Shown: in pieces, positions 30,058-39,382 of the stretch
How positions within the stretch are numbered: the first letter of the stretch is position 1
Layout: the number at the start of each line of letters is the position of its first letter
Source of the DNA: Vibrio hyugaensis
Lineage (GTDB): Bacteria; Pseudomonadota; Gammaproteobacteria; Enterobacterales; Vibrionaceae
Assembly (NCBI RefSeq): GCF_002906655.1
Contig: NZ_CP025794.1
Span: forward strand, 3,162,001 to 3,226,000
DNA length: 64,000 nucleotides
Reading direction: 5' to 3'
Translations under genes and position numbers: made by a program
Notes under the pieces: generated by a model
Told to the model about the DNA's origin: nothing
Seen by the model: the letters and a program-made list of their open reading frames with translations, nothing else
Databases searched by the model: none

Positions 30058-30933
30058 TTAGTGAATGTTGTAAGCGATCACGAAGTCGATAAAAAGGCGC
30101 ACTTTCTCAGGGAGATGGTCTTTGTGGTTGTAAAGCATGTAGATGTCGCGCGGGTTAGCACTCCAATCTGGCAGTACGCGCAGTAAATCGCCACTTTCAA
30201 TATATTCTTTGATCATCACGTCAGGCATTAAAGTAATCCCCAAACCTTCCGAGCAAGAGCTACGCACTACGTTCAGTGCATTTGCTTGAAAACGACCGCG
30301 GTCTACGTTCACAACAGACTCACCTTTGCTGTTAATTAGCGTCCACTTGATCAGTGGGTAGCCCTTTAGCAGAGAGTGGTTAGAAAGCTCTTCAGCGTGG
30401 TTTGGTGCTGGGTTAGCCGCTAGATAGTCAGGGCTTGCGACCAGAATATCTTTTACTTCACCAATTTTACGTGCGATTAAACTTGAATCACGCTGTGGTC
30501 CAACACGGAAGATGACATCCCACTCGGTAGGATCAAGTTGATCGGCGTTGCTTTCCGTCGTTAGCTCGATGTTAATGTCAGGGTACTGTTTCATGAACCC
30601 ATTGAACATTGGCATCATCATGCGCTTTGTCAGGTTGTACGGTGCAGAGATTTTGATCTTGCCCGATGCGCCGCGACAGTCATCTGTAATCTCCTCAGCT
30701 GTCGATGTTAGGCGTTGCAGAAGAGGTGAGCACTCATGGTAAAAACGTTCTCCGGCCTCGGTCAGAGAAAGCTTACGCGCGTGACGGTTCAGCAATCGAA
30801 GATTGACAGAGTCTTCTAGCGCTTGAATGCGTCGGGTGATGGTTGCCACCGGAATCATGGTTTTTCGCGAAGTTGCGGTATAGCTCCCATTTTCGACAAC
30901 CAATCGAAACAGGTTTAGATCATCTAATTTCAT
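30058..30933 (-). CDS. aphB: LysR-family virulence/pH/redox regulator AphB
   Basis: A LysR-type regulator closely matching my recollection of V. cholerae AphB, which activates tcpPH and, in other vibrios, toxR and acid-response genes. The winged helix at residues 1-60 includes GSYTATSRKTMIPVATITRR. The effector domain has NLTKRMMMPMFNGF and DVIFRVGPQRDSSLIARK. Cys227 (RSSCSEGLG) lies in the effector domain, a candidate for the thiol switch described for AphB. Start chosen at MKLDDLNLF (30933). The next gene upstream, divergent, is the rssB-like one. Confidence 0.88.
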   Translation of the reverse strand: MKLDDLNLFRLVVENGSYTATSRKTMIPVATITRRIQALEDSVNLRLLNRHARKLSLTEAGERFYHECSPLLQRLTSTAEEITDDCRGASGKIKISAPYNLTKRMMMPMFNGFMKQYPDINIELTTESNADQLDPTEWDVIFRVGPQRDSSLIARKIGEVKDILVASPDYLAANPAPNHAEELSNHSLLKGYPLIKWTLINSKGESVVNVDRGRFQANALNVVRSSCSEGLGITLMPDVMIKEYIESGDLLRVLPDWSANPRDIYMLYNHKDHLPEKVRLFIDFVIAYNIH

Positions 30934-31217
30934 ATTTCCAGACACATTAAACTACCGTTTATGGCTAATTTATAATTAACTTTGTGATCAAAGCTTGCTT
31001 TAAGTCAACATGTTGCGTCATTTGAACACAGCAAGGCTCCCCGAGTAAATACTGATAGACCATGGAATATTTGTATAAACGTCAATTTCAGGCTACGGTT
31101 TATAACAAGGTGAAAGGGCCTGATGTCTTGCTGCATAACGTTTCGTAAGATGTGAATACAACAAAAATAATAACTTATAAATTTGTTTTTTGACTGAGCT
31201 TTGTGAGGTGCAAAGGT

Positions 31218-32324
31218 ATGTTTAAGACTCACAGTCAAACGGCAATGGTCTCGGCGCAGGAAGTGGTCAATCAAAAACTCATCATGTTGGTGGACGATGA
31301 CCCAATATTTCGTCGAATAACTAATGCCTATTTGGAAAGTCAGGGTTTTAAGGTAGTCGAAGCTGAAAATGGTCTAGAGGCGCTTCAACAACTGAGGGAA
31401 TCCCAACCTGACTTGGTCTTATGTGATTTATCCATGCCCGTGTTAGACGGGATAGAATTTGTCGAGGAAGTCAGTTTAGAGTATCCGTCGATGCCATTGA
31501 TTGTTGTGTCTGGAACGGATGAAATGTCGGACGTCGCGAAGGCGCTTCGTTTTGGGATTAAAGACTTCCTACCTAAACCGATAGGAAATTATCAACATCT
31601 ATCTCAAGCAATTGATAACACGCTTGAGGAATCAGACTGCCATTATTCCGACAATAGAGACTTTACGAGCCAATGGTTTAGGGTTGATGACGGAGGGGAA
31701 ATGCCAGACGACCAAGAGTTGCATTGGCATTTGGAGTACCTGCAAAAACATCCAAGTGCAGCAAGAGACTTGCTTCACGCCTTATTACCAGAAAAAGACG
31801 CATCACAAGGCGATTGGAAATGTTCTTATCGTTTATTGCAATCGACCGATGTTATGCCTTTGGTATTTGATTACCGATGGTTAATGAATGGACAATTTGC
31901 ATTTTACTTGGTCGATTCGGCGTCGTTAGAGCATGACGGTGTAGCAACAACGCTGCTTGTACGCGCATTGTTTGATGATTACTTACGTAACTTAAAGAGC
32001 TTTAGCGCAGATCTTAAGGATATGATCGAAATTATTGAGAAAGGTATTCAATGCTCTGATAGCACGGGAGCAGTAAACGCTGTCTTTGGTGTCGCTGATC
32101 TTGCTTCGTCTTGTGTCTCTATATTACCAGCAGGTCTAGATAGCCAGTGGTCAGATGGACACTCAAATCAACACATAGCTGCGGGTAACTCGTTGGGTGA
32201 TGGTAGTATGAAAAACTTCATCACTCGAGATTTACCTATCAGTACTAACGGGCAGCTTTCAATTGCCTGTCTTGGTACATCTAGCTTCAGTCTAAATATG
32301 GTTCGTTTGAATCGATTGATATAA
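31218..32324 (+). CDS. rssB: RssB-like response regulator
   Basis: N-terminal receiver domain (about residues 20-135) with the acidic pair in LMLVDDDPIFRR, the phospho-acceptor in PDLVLCDLSMPVLDG and the Lys in DFLPKPIG. The remaining 230 residues lack a DNA-binding motif and resemble the degenerate PP2C-like half of RssB, the adaptor that hands sigma-S to ClpXP. The start at 31218 follows GAGGTGCAAAGGT; an in-frame ATG at 31203 is also possible. It is divergent from aphB. The family call is better supported than the sigma-S function. Confidence 0.7.
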   Translation: MFKTHSQTAMVSAQEVVNQKLIMLVDDDPIFRRITNAYLESQGFKVVEAENGLEALQQLRESQPDLVLCDLSMPVLDGIEFVEEVSLEYPSMPLIVVSGTDEMSDVAKALRFGIKDFLPKPIGNYQHLSQAIDNTLEESDCHYSDNRDFTSQWFRVDDGGEMPDDQELHWHLEYLQKHPSAARDLLHALLPEKDASQGDWKCSYRLLQSTDVMPLVFDYRWLMNGQFAFYLVDSASLEHDGVATTLLVRALFDDYLRNLKSFSADLKDMIEIIEKGIQCSDSTGAVNAVFGVADLASSCVSILPAGLDSQWSDGHSNQHIAAGNSLGDGSMKNFITRDLPISTNGQLSIACLGTSSFSLNMVRLNRLI

Positions 32325-32356
32325 CGACTGGCAGATATAAACGTAAACACATCAAC

Positions 32357-32385
32357 AAAAGCAGCGTCCGTTACGCTACTTTTTT
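32357..32385 (+). terminator. Terminator after the rssB-like gene
   Basis: Imperfect stem AAAAGCAGCG/CGCTACTTTT with one C-A mismatch, followed by T residues. Confidence 0.7.
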
Positions 32386-32577
32386 ATTTCTAGCTGCCTG
32401 CTTGGTTTCGAACTAATGATACTTCGCTTTATAACCCTACTTTTTGTTGGTGTTTAGCACTAATTGTTTAAGGTATAGTCATCGCTTAAAACAATAATGA
32501 CCCATTTATGCAACGATAATTTAACGATGTAAGGTGGGGGAAGCGAAGTCAACTCAACTCTAGTGAGAAGAAACATC

Positions 32578-32709
32578 ATGGCAGACAAAGATTTTAAAGA
32601 GCCTTATAATATTTTTTACTTTTTAGGTTTCATTGCAGTCCTTTTGATCCCAACTTTACCTGCAACGTTAACCTGGCTTCGTGTAATGAATGGTTACGCG
32701 GGCTTTTAA
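32578..32709 (+). CDS. 43-residue single-helix membrane protein
   Basis: ATG at 32578 opens a 43-residue frame ending TAA at 32709. It starts MADKDFKEPYNIFYF and has one hydrophobic segment (FLGFIAVLLIPTLPATLTW, about residues 15-33), ending NGYAGF. GAGAAGAAACATC precedes the ATG as a plausible ribosome site. It sits just before ybaN in the same direction. I do not recognise a family. Codon choice and amphipathic design look genuine rather than accidental. It may be a small regulator of a membrane partner, but that is speculation. Confidence 0.65.
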   Translation: MADKDFKEPYNIFYFLGFIAVLLIPTLPATLTWLRVMNGYAGF

Positions 32710-32736
32710 TTTAGCGTTAGTTTATTGGAGTCCACC

Positions 32737-33129
32737 ATTCGTATTAAGCGTTACCTTTTCAATATAGCTGGTGGACTCTGCATGCTGCTTGGCATTGCCG
32801 GCATCGTTCTTCCTCTTCTTCCTACCACGCCTTTTATTCTTTTAGCGAGTGCCTGTTTCATGCGAGGCAGCCCTGCGTTTCATCGTTGGCTACATGAACA
32901 TAAAACGTTTGGACCTTTACTCGAAAACTGGCATAAACACCGAGCAGTCACACGCAAAGTGAAACAACGTGGCGCGGTCTTCATCGTACTCAGTTTTACT
33001 TTCTCCATCATTGTCGCTCCAATGGTTTGGGTAAAAATTGCGCTTTTAGTGATGCTAATCATTTTACTGAGTTGGTTTATGCGTCTCCCTGTGACTGAGT
33101 TGGTTGCTGACCGAGAAGAAAATCACTAA
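32737..33129 (+). CDS. ybaN: YbaN family (DUF454) membrane protein
   Basis: An inner-membrane protein of about 130 residues with the DUF454 signature LGIAGIVLPLLPTTPFIL and FMRGSPAFHRWL, then two C-terminal helices. The function of the family is unknown. No ATG or GTG lies near the expected N-terminus. The best ribosome site, GGAG at 32727-32730, is six bases before an ATT codon at 32737, which also matches the start of E. coli YbaN by length. The alternative TTG at 32725 overlaps that GGAG. A rare AUU start is therefore proposed; the next ATG (about residue 16) would cut the first helix. Confidence 0.82.
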   Translation: MRIKRYLFNIAGGLCMLLGIAGIVLPLLPTTPFILLASACFMRGSPAFHRWLHEHKTFGPLLENWHKHRAVTRKVKQRGAVFIVLSFTFSIIVAPMVWVKIALLVMLIILLSWFMRLPVTELVADREENH

Positions 33130-33146
33130 GATTGTAGAGAATAGTG

Positions 33147-33175
33147 TGCCCGCTCTTCGAGTGGGCGTTTGTATT
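33147..33175 (+). terminator. Intrinsic terminator after ybaN
   Basis: Stem GCCCGCTC/GAGTGGGC with one wobble pair and a 3-base loop, followed by GTTTGTATTTT. Confidence 0.7.
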
Positions 33176-33295
33176 TTCAGCGCTTGTGACTTTTACGAAA
33201 GTAAGCACATAGTGATGAAAACCTATTGTTTGTTGCCCTCATATATACTGCGATTAGAACAGAGGGTGATGAGCCAATCTAAGTAAATCGGTATT

Positions 33296-33841
33296 ATGAC
33301 TACAGAAACAATCTCACTGATCAAATCTAGCATCAAAAGCATCGAAGATTACCCGAAACCAGGCATTCTTTTCCGCGACGTAACCAGCCTTCTTGAAGAC
33401 GCGAAAGCGTATCAAGCGACAATCAATCTTTTGGTTGAGCGCTACAAAGATATGGGTTTCACGAAAGTTGTGGGTACAGAAGCTCGTGGTTTCTTGTTTG
33501 GTGCACCACTAGCACTAGAACTGGGTGTTGGTTTTGTCCCTGTGCGTAAGCCAGGTAAACTGCCTCGTCCTACTGTGGCTCAATCATACGAGCTTGAATA
33601 TGGTGTTGATACGCTAGAAATTCATACTGATGCGATCGTAGAAGGCGATAAAGTATTGGTTGTAGATGATCTACTTGCGACGGGCGGTACGATCGAAGCA
33701 ACAACAAAGCTTATCCGTCAACTAGGCGGTGAAGTAGAGCACGCTGCATTCGTTATCAACCTACCAGAAATTGGTGGTGATAAGCGCCTAGAAGGTCTAG
33801 GTCTGAACGTATACAGCATTTGCGAGTTTGAAGGACACTAA
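33296..33841 (+). CDS. apt: Adenine phosphoribosyltransferase
   Basis: Salvages adenine to AMP using PRPP. The PRPP-binding loop [16 protein letters not shown] is intact, as are the N-terminal [18 protein letters not shown] and the flexible-loop segment [10 protein letters not shown]. 181 residues, standard. It is the first gene of apt-dnaX-ybaB-recR, with eight bases to dnaX, the same order as in E. coli. The ribosome site before the ATG is weak. Confidence 0.97.
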   Translation: MTTETISLIKSSIKSIEDYPKPGILFRDVTSLLEDAKAYQATINLLVERYKDMGFTKVVGTEARGFLFGAPLALELGVGFVPVRKPGKLPRPTVAQSYELEYGVDTLEIHTDAIVEGDKVLVVDDLLATGGTIEATTKLIRQLGGEVEHAAFVINLPEIGGDKRLEGLGLNVYSICEFEGH

Positions 33842-33849
33842 TACATTCA

Positions 33850-36021
33850 ATGAGTTATTTAGCTTTAGCGCGAAAATGGCGTCCGAATAAGTTTGACCAA
33901 GTCGTAGGGCAAAGCCATGTCCTTACGGCTCTGGAAAACGCGTTGGCGCAAAATCGCTTACACCATGCGTACCTCTTCAGCGGCACGCGAGGCGTTGGTA
34001 AAACATCGATTGGCCGACTGTTTGCTAAGGGCCTGAACTGTGAAACAGGTATTACCGCTAACCCTTGTGGTGAGTGTGATACTTGTCGTGAGATTGATGA
34101 AGGTCGCTTTGTTGACCTACTAGAGATCGACGCGGCTTCTCGTACTAAAGTTGAAGACACTCGTGAACTATTAGACAACGTTCAATACAAGCCCGCTCGC
34201 GGGCGTTTTAAAGTGTACCTCATTGATGAGGTACACATGCTTTCGCGTCACTCTTTCAATGCGCTGTTAAAAACGCTGGAAGAGCCGCCAGAGTATGTGA
34301 AGTTCTTGTTGGCTACGACGGATCCACAAAAACTGCCAGTGACGATTCTGTCGCGCTGTTTACAGTTCCACCTTAAGCCAATCAGTGTTGATGACATTCA
34401 TCAGCAACTTGACCATATTCTGGAAAAAGAACAAGTCTCCGCAGAAGCAAGAGCACTTGGCATGATCTCGCACGCTGCAGATGGCAGTATGCGTGATGCA
34501 CTGAGCTTAACTGACCAAGCTATCGCCCTAGGCAGCGGCACGATTCAAACCGATATCGTTAGCCACATGCTTGGAACGATTGATACTGACCAAGCGATTC
34601 ATTTGCTGGAATCAGTCAGCAGTAAGCAGCCGCAACAGGCGATGGACAAAATCCAACAACTTGCATCAAACGGTGTAGAGTGGGATGGATTGCTACAGCA
34701 ATTGGCATCGCAGCTTCATCGTGTTGCGATGTACCAAGCTCTGCCATCGACCTTGGATCAGACTCAACCTGATGCTGAAAAAATCGAATTATTGAGTAAA
34801 GCGCTTACGCCTCAAGACGTGCAGCTTTATTATCAAATTGCTTTAAAAGGCCGTGAGGACCTAACGCTGTCACCAAACGGACGCGTTGGGATGGAAATGA
34901 TTGTTTTGCGCATGATGGCATTTCGTCCATCGGCAAGTAATAGCGCAAGCGTGATTTCAACCTCATCGCAGCCACAAGGCTTGCCAGCGCAAAGTGCAAT
35001 GCAAACACAAGCAGCATCGGTGGCAAAACCGCAAGCGCCAGTTCAGCAAGCACCTGTACAGCAAACGCAAAGTCAGCCTAGACCAAGCCAGTTAGCGCCG
35101 AATATGGCGTCACAACCGCTGTCTCAGGCAGCGCAGCAGCCGACAAATGAAGCACCATCATACCAACCTGAGTATCAAGGTGGTTATGATATGGCTCCGC
35201 CACAGTATGACATGGCACCACCAATGAGTGAGAATCCTGCGCCTACACAGCAGGTTCCTCAACAAGCTCAACCTATGCCAGAGAACGCGCCAGCGCCTGC
35301 TCGAGGTAATTTGAGTGGTCTTCGTCATCAATTGCGTTCGCAACGCCAGGGTCAGCAACAGGCGACGACGCAAAATGGTGGCCCAAAAAAGCCTAACGCG
35401 ACATCTGCTCAAAAAGAGTCGGTCATTGACCGTCTAGCGCAATTGCATGGCAATTCCGCGCAGGTGTCGCTACCATCCTCTTCTCAAGCGGAACAAGCTG
35501 CCGTTGAGGATGAAGCATATCGTTGGCGTCCAACCAAGCAACCGGTTGAAACAAAAACGAATACGCAACTGACACCTACGCAGCTCAAGAAAGCACTTGA
35601 GCACGAAAAGACGCCAGAAATGGCGCAAAAGCTTGTCGATGAATCATTGGAAAGCAGTGAGTGGGCAAAGCTGATCAGCTTAATGAATACGCCAAAGCTG
35701 GTGGAGCAACTTGCACTAAATTCGCATTACAGCAAAGAAGGCTCGACAGTTTCGCTACAATTAAGAGGCAGTCAGGCACACTTGAATACCGACAGAGCGC
35801 AAAGCGAGCTGTTGAACGCTTTAAATGGCGTGTTAGAACAAGAGTGCCATCTTAGTATTGATGTGGGCGAAAACGGTGAGACACCCCTTGAGCTTAGAGA
35901 CAGGCTGTATCAAGAAAAATTGCAACAAGCTCTGAACAGTTTAGAAAACGATCCGCATGTTCAGTTCATCGAACGTCGATTCGCTGCAGAGCTCGATAAA
36001 GATAGTGTAAGACCTATCTAA
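33850..36021 (+). CDS. dnaX: DNA polymerase III subunits tau and gamma
   Basis: Clamp-loader ATPase. Walker A is GTRGVGKTS (about residue 45), the zinc module is CETGITANPCGECDTC, and Walker B/DEAH-like LIDEVHMLS with the sensor SRC motif (ILSRCLQFHLK) follow. A Gln/Pro-rich linker (about residues 370-500) is longer than in E. coli, giving tau 723 residues. The C-terminal domain V binds the polymerase alpha subunit. A programmed -1 frameshift signal at codons 512-514 would give gamma of 515 residues. AphB-like regulation is not evident; the gene is translated next to apt. Confidence 0.97.
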   Translation: MSYLALARKWRPNKFDQVVGQSHVLTALENALAQNRLHHAYLFSGTRGVGKTSIGRLFAKGLNCETGITANPCGECDTCREIDEGRFVDLLEIDAASRTKVEDTRELLDNVQYKPARGRFKVYLIDEVHMLSRHSFNALLKTLEEPPEYVKFLLATTDPQKLPVTILSRCLQFHLKPISVDDIHQQLDHILEKEQVSAEARALGMISHAADGSMRDALSLTDQAIALGSGTIQTDIVSHMLGTIDTDQAIHLLESVSSKQPQQAMDKIQQLASNGVEWDGLLQQLASQLHRVAMYQALPSTLDQTQPDAEKIELLSKALTPQDVQLYYQIALKGREDLTLSPNGRVGMEMIVLRMMAFRPSASNSASVISTSSQPQGLPAQSAMQTQAASVAKPQAPVQQAPVQQTQSQPRPSQLAPNMASQPLSQAAQQPTNEAPSYQPEYQGGYDMAPPQYDMAPPMSENPAPTQQVPQQAQPMPENAPAPARGNLSGLRHQLRSQRQGQQQATTQNGGPKKPNATSAQKESVIDRLAQLHGNSAQVSLPSSSQAEQAAVEDEAYRWRPTKQPVETKTNTQLTPTQLKKALEHEKTPEMAQKLVDESLESSEWAKLISLMNTPKLVEQLALNSHYSKEGSTVSLQLRGSQAHLNTDRAQSELLNALNGVLEQECHLSIDVGENGETPLELRDRLYQEKLQQALNSLENDPHVQFIERRFAAELDKDSVRPI
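35385..35470 (+). promoter_or_regulatory. Programmed -1 frameshift cassette in dnaX
   Basis: The slippery heptamer A AAA AAG (35385-35391) is in the correct frame (CCA AAA AAG). After slipping, the next codons are GCC then TAA (35394-35396), so gamma ends ...Pro-Lys-Lys-Ala. Six bases past the heptamer begins an 11-bp stem, GCGACATCTGC (35398-35408) with GCAGGTGTCGC (35460-35470), with one wobble pair. Its 51-base loop contains two perfect hairpins, CGGTC/GACCG (35420-35432) and AATTGC/GCAATT (35441-35455). I see no clear upstream Shine-Dalgarno-like enhancer. Confidence 0.88.
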
Positions 36022-36103
36022 ATTTTGAACGGAATGGGGTTGAAAACGTTCAGTGAAAACCCCATTAACAGATGCAACACCTAATTAAACCAGAGAGATA
36101 AAC

Positions 36104-36433
36104 ATGTTTGGTAAAGGCGGTATGGGCAACCTAATGAAGCAAGCCCAGCAAATGCAAGATCGCATGCAAAAGCTTCAAGAAGAAATCGCGAATATGGAAG
36201 TAACTGGCGAGTCTGGTGCTGGTCTAGTTAAAGTTACAATCACTGGTAGTCACAGTGTGCGTCGTGTTGATATTGACGAGAGTCTAATGGAAGACGACAA
36301 AGAGATGCTAGAAGATCTTATCGCTGCGGCATTCAACGATGCAGCACGTCGCGTTGAAGAAACTCAAAAAGAGAAAATGGCTTCAGTAACTGGCGGTATG
36401 CAACTACCACCAGGTATGAAAATGCCATTCTAA
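36104..36433 (+). CDS. ybaB: YbaB/EbfC nucleoid-associated protein
   Basis: A 109-residue DNA-binding protein of the YbaB/EbfC family. It starts [21 protein letters not shown], with a helical N-terminus, a central segment [18 protein letters not shown] typical of the family, and ends PPGMKMPF. It forms a tweezer-like dimer in relatives and coats the nucleoid. Position between dnaX and recR is nearly universal. CCAGAGAGATAAAC gives the ribosome site. Confidence 0.96.
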   Translation: MFGKGGMGNLMKQAQQMQDRMQKLQEEIANMEVTGESGAGLVKVTITGSHSVRRVDIDESLMEDDKEMLEDLIAAAFNDAARRVEETQKEKMASVTGGMQLPPGMKMPF

Positions 36434-36463
36434 TCTGCTGAATTCTAACTAAGCGGATTTTCA

Positions 36464-37063
36464 ATGCGTACCAGTCATATGCTGGAACAATTGATGGAGG
36501 CCTTACGTTGTCTACCTGGGGTTGGCCCCAAGTCGGCGCAGCGTATGGCCTTTCATTTGTTACAGCGTGATAGAAAAGGCGGTCTGCAACTGGCAGATGC
36601 GCTGAGTCAGTCAATGACAGAAATTGGTCATTGCACCGAGTGCCGTACCTTCACTGAAGAAGATGTTTGCCACATTTGTACGAACCCAAAGCGCCAAGAA
36701 AATGGCCAAATTTGTGTAGTAGAAAGTCCAGCAGACATCGCGGCAGTGGAAGCGACAGGTCAATACTCGGGTCGATACTTTGTACTAATGGGGCACTTAT
36801 CACCATTGGACGGAATTGGTCCAAGTGATATTGGTCTTGATGTACTGGACTACCGCCTGCGTCGCGGTGATGTTTCTGAAGTGATTCTTGCAACCAATCC
36901 AACGGTTGAAGGGGAAGCAACAGCGCATTACATCGCGGAGCTGTGTAAAGAACACCAAGTGGATGCAAGCCGTATCGCGCACGGTGTACCAGTGGGTGGC
37001 GAGCTTGAGCTCGTCGATGGGACAACTTTGTCACACTCGCTTTTAGGTCGACACAAGATTTAA
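36464..37063 (+). CDS. recR: Recombination protein RecR
   Basis: Works with RecF and RecO to load RecA at gaps. The helix-hairpin-helix [17 protein letters not shown], the zinc finger [16 protein letters not shown], the Toprim domain ([14 protein letters not shown]) and the C-terminal Walker-like [11 protein letters not shown] are in order. 199 residues, normal. Last gene of the apt-dnaX-ybaB-recR unit, with a terminator eight bases after the stop. Confidence 0.97.
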   Translation: MRTSHMLEQLMEALRCLPGVGPKSAQRMAFHLLQRDRKGGLQLADALSQSMTEIGHCTECRTFTEEDVCHICTNPKRQENGQICVVESPADIAAVEATGQYSGRYFVLMGHLSPLDGIGPSDIGLDVLDYRLRRGDVSEVILATNPTVEGEATAHYIAELCKEHQVDASRIAHGVPVGGELELVDGTTLSHSLLGRHKI

Positions 37064-37064
37064 T

Positions 37065-37094
37065 AAAAAAGCCGCTAAAATTAGCGGCTTTTTT
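37065..37094. terminator. Bidirectional terminator between recR and aqpZ
   Basis: Stem GCCGCTAA/TTAGCGGC (37071-37088) with A6 on the left and T6 on the right, between convergent genes. Confidence 0.92.
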
Positions 37095-37116
37095 GATCTT
37101 GAGGTTCGAGAAACGA

Positions 37117-37815
37117 TTAATCGTTTGATTCTTTACCAAGAAGATTCTTGTAGATAAGTGCACCTAGAATACCACCAACGATTGGTGCTACCCAGAATAG
37201 CCAAAGCTGAGAAACCGCCCAGTCGCCAACAAATACCGCAACACCAGTACTACGCGCTGGGTTAACCGATGTGTTTGTCACAGGGATGCTGATTAGGTGG
37301 ATAAGAGTCAAACATAGACCGATCGCGATAGGTGCAAAACCTTGTGGTGCGCGTTTGTCTGTCGCACCCATGATCACGATTAGGAACATCATTGTCATCA
37401 CAACTTCAGTCACTAAAGCAGCAACCATAGAGTATTGGCCTGGAGAATGCGCGCCGTAACCGTTCGCGGCAAAGCCAGAACCAACAACGTCAAATCCTGC
37501 CTGACCTGTTGCGATTACGTAAAGTACACCACCCGCAATCACACCACCGATAACTTGCGCGATGATGTAAGGCACAACGTCTTTAGTCTCGAAACGACCA
37601 CCGGCCCATAGACCGATAGTTACTGCTGGGTTTAGGTGACAACCTGAGATATGGCCAATAGCAAATGCCATTGTAAGTACGGTAAGACCGAACGCCAAAG
37701 AAACGCCCAACAAGCCAATGCCGACATCAGGGAAGCCAGCCGCTAACACTGCACTACCACAGCCACCAAGCACTAACCAAAAAGTACCAAAAACCTCTGC
37801 CATGTATTTATTCAT
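37117..37815 (-). CDS. aqpZ: Aquaporin Z
   Basis: Water channel with six transmembrane helices and both NPA half-helices: [16 protein letters not shown] and [13 protein letters not shown]. The selectivity filter residues fit a water-specific rather than glycerol channel: the NPARS arginine and the histidine in [11 protein letters not shown]. 232 residues, like E. coli AqpZ (231). GGAAAC precedes the ATG on the minus strand. It is monocistronic. Confidence 0.95.
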   Translation of the reverse strand: MNKYMAEVFGTFWLVLGGCGSAVLAAGFPDVGIGLLGVSLAFGLTVLTMAFAIGHISGCHLNPAVTIGLWAGGRFETKDVVPYIIAQVIGGVIAGGVLYVIATGQAGFDVVGSGFAANGYGAHSPGQYSMVAALVTEVVMTMMFLIVIMGATDKRAPQGFAPIAIGLCLTLIHLISIPVTNTSVNPARSTGVAVFVGDWAVSQLWLFWVAPIVGGILGALIYKNLLGKESND

Positions 37816-37982
37816 ATTGTTTCCTATTGCGGATTTAGATTACCCGCTGAACATAGTAGAGAATTGTCAGAAAAGTGTGAGCTTAAGCACGGAAATTAAC
37901 CAAAATGCCAGATATGCGCGTTTCTGTCTCATATATGAAACGAAATGGGTAGGGAGAGGGTAGGTGGATGAGTTCAAAGGAA

Positions 37983-38019
37983 AACCTCGGCTATCGTTAT
38001 AGATATTGATAACCGAGGC
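37983..38019 (-). terminator. Terminator of the cyuP-like gene
   Basis: Read on the minus strand, CCTCGGTTATC pairs with GATAGCCGAGG across a 12-base loop and is followed by TTTTCC. It lies just past the stop codon at 38031. Confidence 0.75.
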
Positions 38020-38030
38020 GAGAAGAAGCG

Positions 38031-39356
38031 TTAGCTAAAAGCAATAAATGGTGAGATACACAACAAGATACCTGTAGCGATGATTAGGTATAGTGAAGCA
38101 CCTTTATATTTATGTAGAGAAGGCACTTGATACACCAAGTAGGCAGGAATCAAACAGCCAATCAAACCAAAGATAGGGCTACAAACCGAAGTGAAGCTCA
38201 GAACCGGTAGATTGAGTACGATAGCGCCCCACGCCATCAAAACCGCGAATAGAATGATGCCCTTCGTCACGAGATCTTTGTTGATTTGCTCTTCAGGCAT
38301 CACTTTTTTCAATGCCAACATCGCAAGACCTTGGCAAGAATCACGGAAGCCAAGGTAAACACCAAAGAAGGCTGTCATTACAGAAAAGATGTTCAACATC
38401 AGGCTAAGCAGTTTAAGCGTCGTGCCGTCCATGCCTTGTGCTACCATCGCAAGCGCAGATATGTTCTCGTTTGCTGCACGGACTGCTTGTTCATGAGACA
38501 TCGCCAACGTGAAAGAAATCGCGTAGAAAAACACGGTCACAAATAAAATGCCAAAAGCGATATTCATGGCGCGCATCGCTTTAAAACGGGCAACTTCAAT
38601 AGACTTCTCTTTCGAACGGTAAGAGATCACCATCGGACTCAAGCTTTGAATAAACAAAATAGAAGTGAGGGTGAACGGCAGCAGCTCAATCGCGTCTTTT
38701 AGGCCAGCACCCGCTGTTGGGACGCTACCTACATTCGCCAGATCCCATTTTTCAATCATCATGAAGCCTAGCAGTGCTACGGTACAAAGTTTTACCAATA
38801 CTAATCCGGTGCTGACCTTAAATAGGACCTTCTCACCACGCGAAGCGATTGCCACCAAAGCGCAAACCAATGCTAGACCATACAACGGGTTTTCCGACAA
38901 CAGCCCCTCAGTGATACCAAAGCTGTGTAGGAAAGAGGCTGAGTCATTATTGATTGCTGTCGAGTATACGAATACCCAAATTACCAACATGATGAAGTAG
39001 AGCACTCCTAACAATGCGCCCCATTTATTGCCAAGGTAGCCAGAAATAACCCCCGCATAGTCTTGACACTTCGGAGAGGTGGAAAGCGTGTTAATAAATA
39101 GGCGTTGGAACAAGTACATCGCTGGGTAGCCAATCACCGCGGAGGCAAGAAATACCCATATGCCAAGTACGCCCACCTTTACTGGAAGAAAAACAATACC
39201 AGCACCGATTGCCATGCCGATGCTCATGATTACCCAGCCCCAGTCAGTGCTATCAAATTTAGTCGCCGCTTTCCATTCTGTGGCTGTCATTCCGGCTTTA
39301 ACGTGAGGTGGTTCTTTAGTTATTGGAAGAGTTTGTGTAGGTACAGTAACGCTCAT
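38031..39356 (-). CDS. cyuP: CyuP/DlsT-like serine/cysteine transporter (HAAAP family)
   Basis: A 441-residue inner-membrane permease with about eleven helices. It belongs to the hydroxy/aromatic amino acid permease group, with WVIMSIGMAIGAGIVFLPV in the first helix and FLPVKVG loop typical of SdaC/YhaO. The closest E. coli relatives by context are YhaO (DlsT/CyuP) beside YhaM (CyuA). The start is placed at 39356 (MSVTVPTQTLP), after AAAGAGAAAACGACA; the frame is open to 39392. It is divergent from ridA-cyuA, so its substrate is probably cysteine or serine. Confidence 0.85.
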   Translation of the reverse strand: MSVTVPTQTLPITKEPPHVKAGMTATEWKAATKFDSTDWGWVIMSIGMAIGAGIVFLPVKVGVLGIWVFLASAVIGYPAMYLFQRLFINTLSTSPKCQDYAGVISGYLGNKWGALLGVLYFIMLVIWVFVYSTAINNDSASFLHSFGITEGLLSENPLYGLALVCALVAIASRGEKVLFKVSTGLVLVKLCTVALLGFMMIEKWDLANVGSVPTAGAGLKDAIELLPFTLTSILFIQSLSPMVISYRSKEKSIEVARFKAMRAMNIAFGILFVTVFFYAISFTLAMSHEQAVRAANENISALAMVAQGMDGTTLKLLSLMLNIFSVMTAFFGVYLGFRDSCQGLAMLALKKVMPEEQINKDLVTKGIILFAVLMAWGAIVLNLPVLSFTSVCSPIFGLIGCLIPAYLVYQVPSLHKYKGASLYLIIATGILLCISPFIAFS

Positions 39357-39382
39357 TGTCGTTTTCTCTTTGTTGGTATGAA

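Noticed and set aside
36651..37163. 170-residue minus-strand frame across recR and its terminator
   Set aside because: Overlaps recR and a bidirectional terminator, with no family features.
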